The notes below the pieces were generated by a model. The model had not been told where the DNA came from. It did no database searches and saw only the letters and a program-made list of their open reading frames with translations. This document shows positions 42,525-43,380 of a DNA stretch of 43,380 nt, piece after piece. A program made the position numbers and the translations under genes. The stretch is from assembly GCF_000158475.2 (NCBI RefSeq), contig NZ_KI392031.1:688083-731462 (forward strand), written 5' to 3'. Within the stretch, counting starts at the first letter, position 1; each line of letters starts with the position of its first letter. This stretch comes from Oxalobacter paraformigenes. GTDB taxonomy: Bacteria > Pseudomonadota > Gammaproteobacteria > Burkholderiales > Burkholderiaceae_D.

Positions 42525-42698
42525 TTACGGGCCGGACGGTTTTTTCCGGTGAACGCGGTAGTAGAGCCAGACGACGCTGTTTTCCAGTTTGTCGGCGGGG
42601 AGCAGTTCGAGGCGCTGGCCGGCGGCAGGCAATTCGTCTTCTTTCCCCGGGTATTCGACGATGGAACAGATGCCGGACAGGATATCTGGGATGAAATT
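42525..42698 (-). pseudogene. 3' remnant of a truncated gene (about 57 codons)
   Basis: A minus frame ending at TAA 42527-42525 reads ...IVEYPGKEDELPAAG...LLPADKLENSVVWLYYRVHRKK, with composition of a genuine folded protein and the codon use of the neighbouring genes. It has no start codon: an in-frame TGA at 42701-42699 precedes it. It meets the polyvalent-protein frame head-on at about 42680-42690, so its 5' part was probably removed at this junction. No family recognised. Confidence 0.5.
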
Positions 42699-43380
42699 TC
42701 AGACTTTGACAAGGAATGGAACCGGATCATTCCCATTCCCTGGAAGGGTGGCAAGGAACCCTTTATCCGGGTGCCGATAGCACAAGGCCTGCCTGTATTG
42801 CCGAATGTAGGGCGCACGCTGGAAGAAATGATTTTTTCGTCGAAGAAGCAGAATCCGATTGAAAAGATGGTGCGGCTTGCCCTGCTGACAGTGGATGCAT
42901 TTAATCCGTTTGGTGCGTCTGGCTCGCCCGGTCAGTTTATTGCCCCATCTGCGGCGAAACCCATTATCCGGATTGCAGAACACAAATCCTTTACCGGTTT
43001 GCCTCTGCATCGCAGTGATGCGCCTTTCGGCGGATACAATGAACCAGCTTATGCCAAAGCATATCGGAATACACCGAAGCACTGGACAGCCATGTCGAAG
43101 TGGCTAAACAACATTACCGGCGGTGATGATGTTTCGCCCGGTCATATTGATATCGCACCGGAGACATTGCGCCTTGCCATCACGTCTTATTGGATGCCGG
43201 GTGTTTCGTCACAAATTGTCGATCCTGTTTTCAGTCTGGCGACAAAAGCGCTGGGCGATGAGGCCATTTCAGTCAAGGAGATTCCCGGTCTGTCTTCTTT
43301 TGTCGGTCTTGCACCGGATGAGCGTGCGCAAGAGAGAGCCTTTTTCGCCCGGATGAACGACTGGCGGCAGACAGTGCATC
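42681..43380 (+). CDS. Phage-type large polyvalent protein segment (LPD38-like), 5' truncated, runs off the right edge
   Basis: An uninterrupted plus frame with no suitable start; recognisable sequence begins at about 42687 (DEISDFDKEWNRIIPIPWKG). It continues EPFIRVPIAQGLPVLPNVGRT, FNPFGASGSPGQFIAPSAAK, PLHRSDAPFGGYNEPAYAKA and LRLAITSYWMPGVSSQIVDP to the edge. The motif order (IIP...IRVP...LPN; NPFG; IAP; GY..P.YAKA) resembles the large polyvalent protein associated domain 38 found in very long prophage proteins; this is from memory of the family and moderately certain. Its base composition is clearly less GC-rich than the neighbours, in line with foreign origin. The missing 5' part and abrupt junction suggest integration, deletion or a contig joining artefact. 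Confidence 0.65.

Noticed and set aside
41528-42694. Plus-strand frame of 388 codons opposite the alcohol dehydrogenase
   Set aside because: Antisense shadow of a well-supported gene; Gly/Arg-rich with no domain.
42681-43380. CRISPR spacers targeting the phage-like segment at the right edge
   Set aside because: By eye none of the 32 spacers matches this 700-bp stretch on either strand; a full search is needed for the rest of the element.

Overview
The window is high-GC (estimated by eye at about 60%) Gram-negative DNA. Most of the repeat proteins carry Sec-type signal peptides or anchors, and there are a periplasmic FKBP, a hybrid histidine kinase, a CstA-family carrier and a type I-C-like CRISPR array. 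This fits a host-associated proteobacterium (Sutterella/Oxalobacter-like betaproteobacteria or Desulfovibrio relatives are possible), but no rRNA or tRNA is present to settle the taxonomy. Coding density is low: I can support about 28 kb of genes in 43.4 kb. Several intergenic stretches of 0.4-1.7 kb are GC-rich and contain no recognisable gene.

Layout. 1-332 (minus): start of a gene running off the left edge, preceded by an intrinsic terminator that abuts its ribosome binding site. 1.65-13.98 kb: Sel1-like-repeat proteins (six genes, three of them translationally coupled at 4.48-9.64 kb), a MarR regulator and a CstA transporter. 14.1-15.3 kb: FKBP isomerase and a 61-aa protein. 16.4-21.9 kb: hybrid histidine kinase, a regulator with two GntR winged helices, and an HTH-GHKL ATPase-STAS-like protein. 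22.2-29.9 kb (all minus): a pesticin-like muramidase with intact E-T-D active-site spacing, a secreted paralogue of its C-terminal lobe that lacks the active site, and four tandem secreted RCC1-repeat proteins. 31.4-36.5 kb: DMT transporter, a 12-repeat Sel1 protein, a frameshifted Sel1 pseudogene and a cupin. 38.2-41.1 kb: a small membrane protein and a CRISPR array of 33 identical repeats with no cas genes in the window. 41.2-43.4 kb: iron-dependent alcohol dehydrogenase, a gene remnant, and a phage-type polyvalent-protein segment (LPD38-like) that reaches the right edge.

Two things stand out. First, the muramidase / active-site-less secreted paralogue / RCC1 cluster looks like an effector (or bacteriocin) locus with candidate periplasmic protection proteins; this is inference from architecture and order. 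Second, a dispersed repeat of about 295 bp occurs four times (944, 15627, 30802, and inverted at 34911). It has no convincing coding capacity and always lies in the long intergenic stretches; one copy abuts the broken 5' end of the Sel1 pseudogene. The array also contains two spacers that are the same protospacer shifted by one base, which suggests repeated slipped acquisition.
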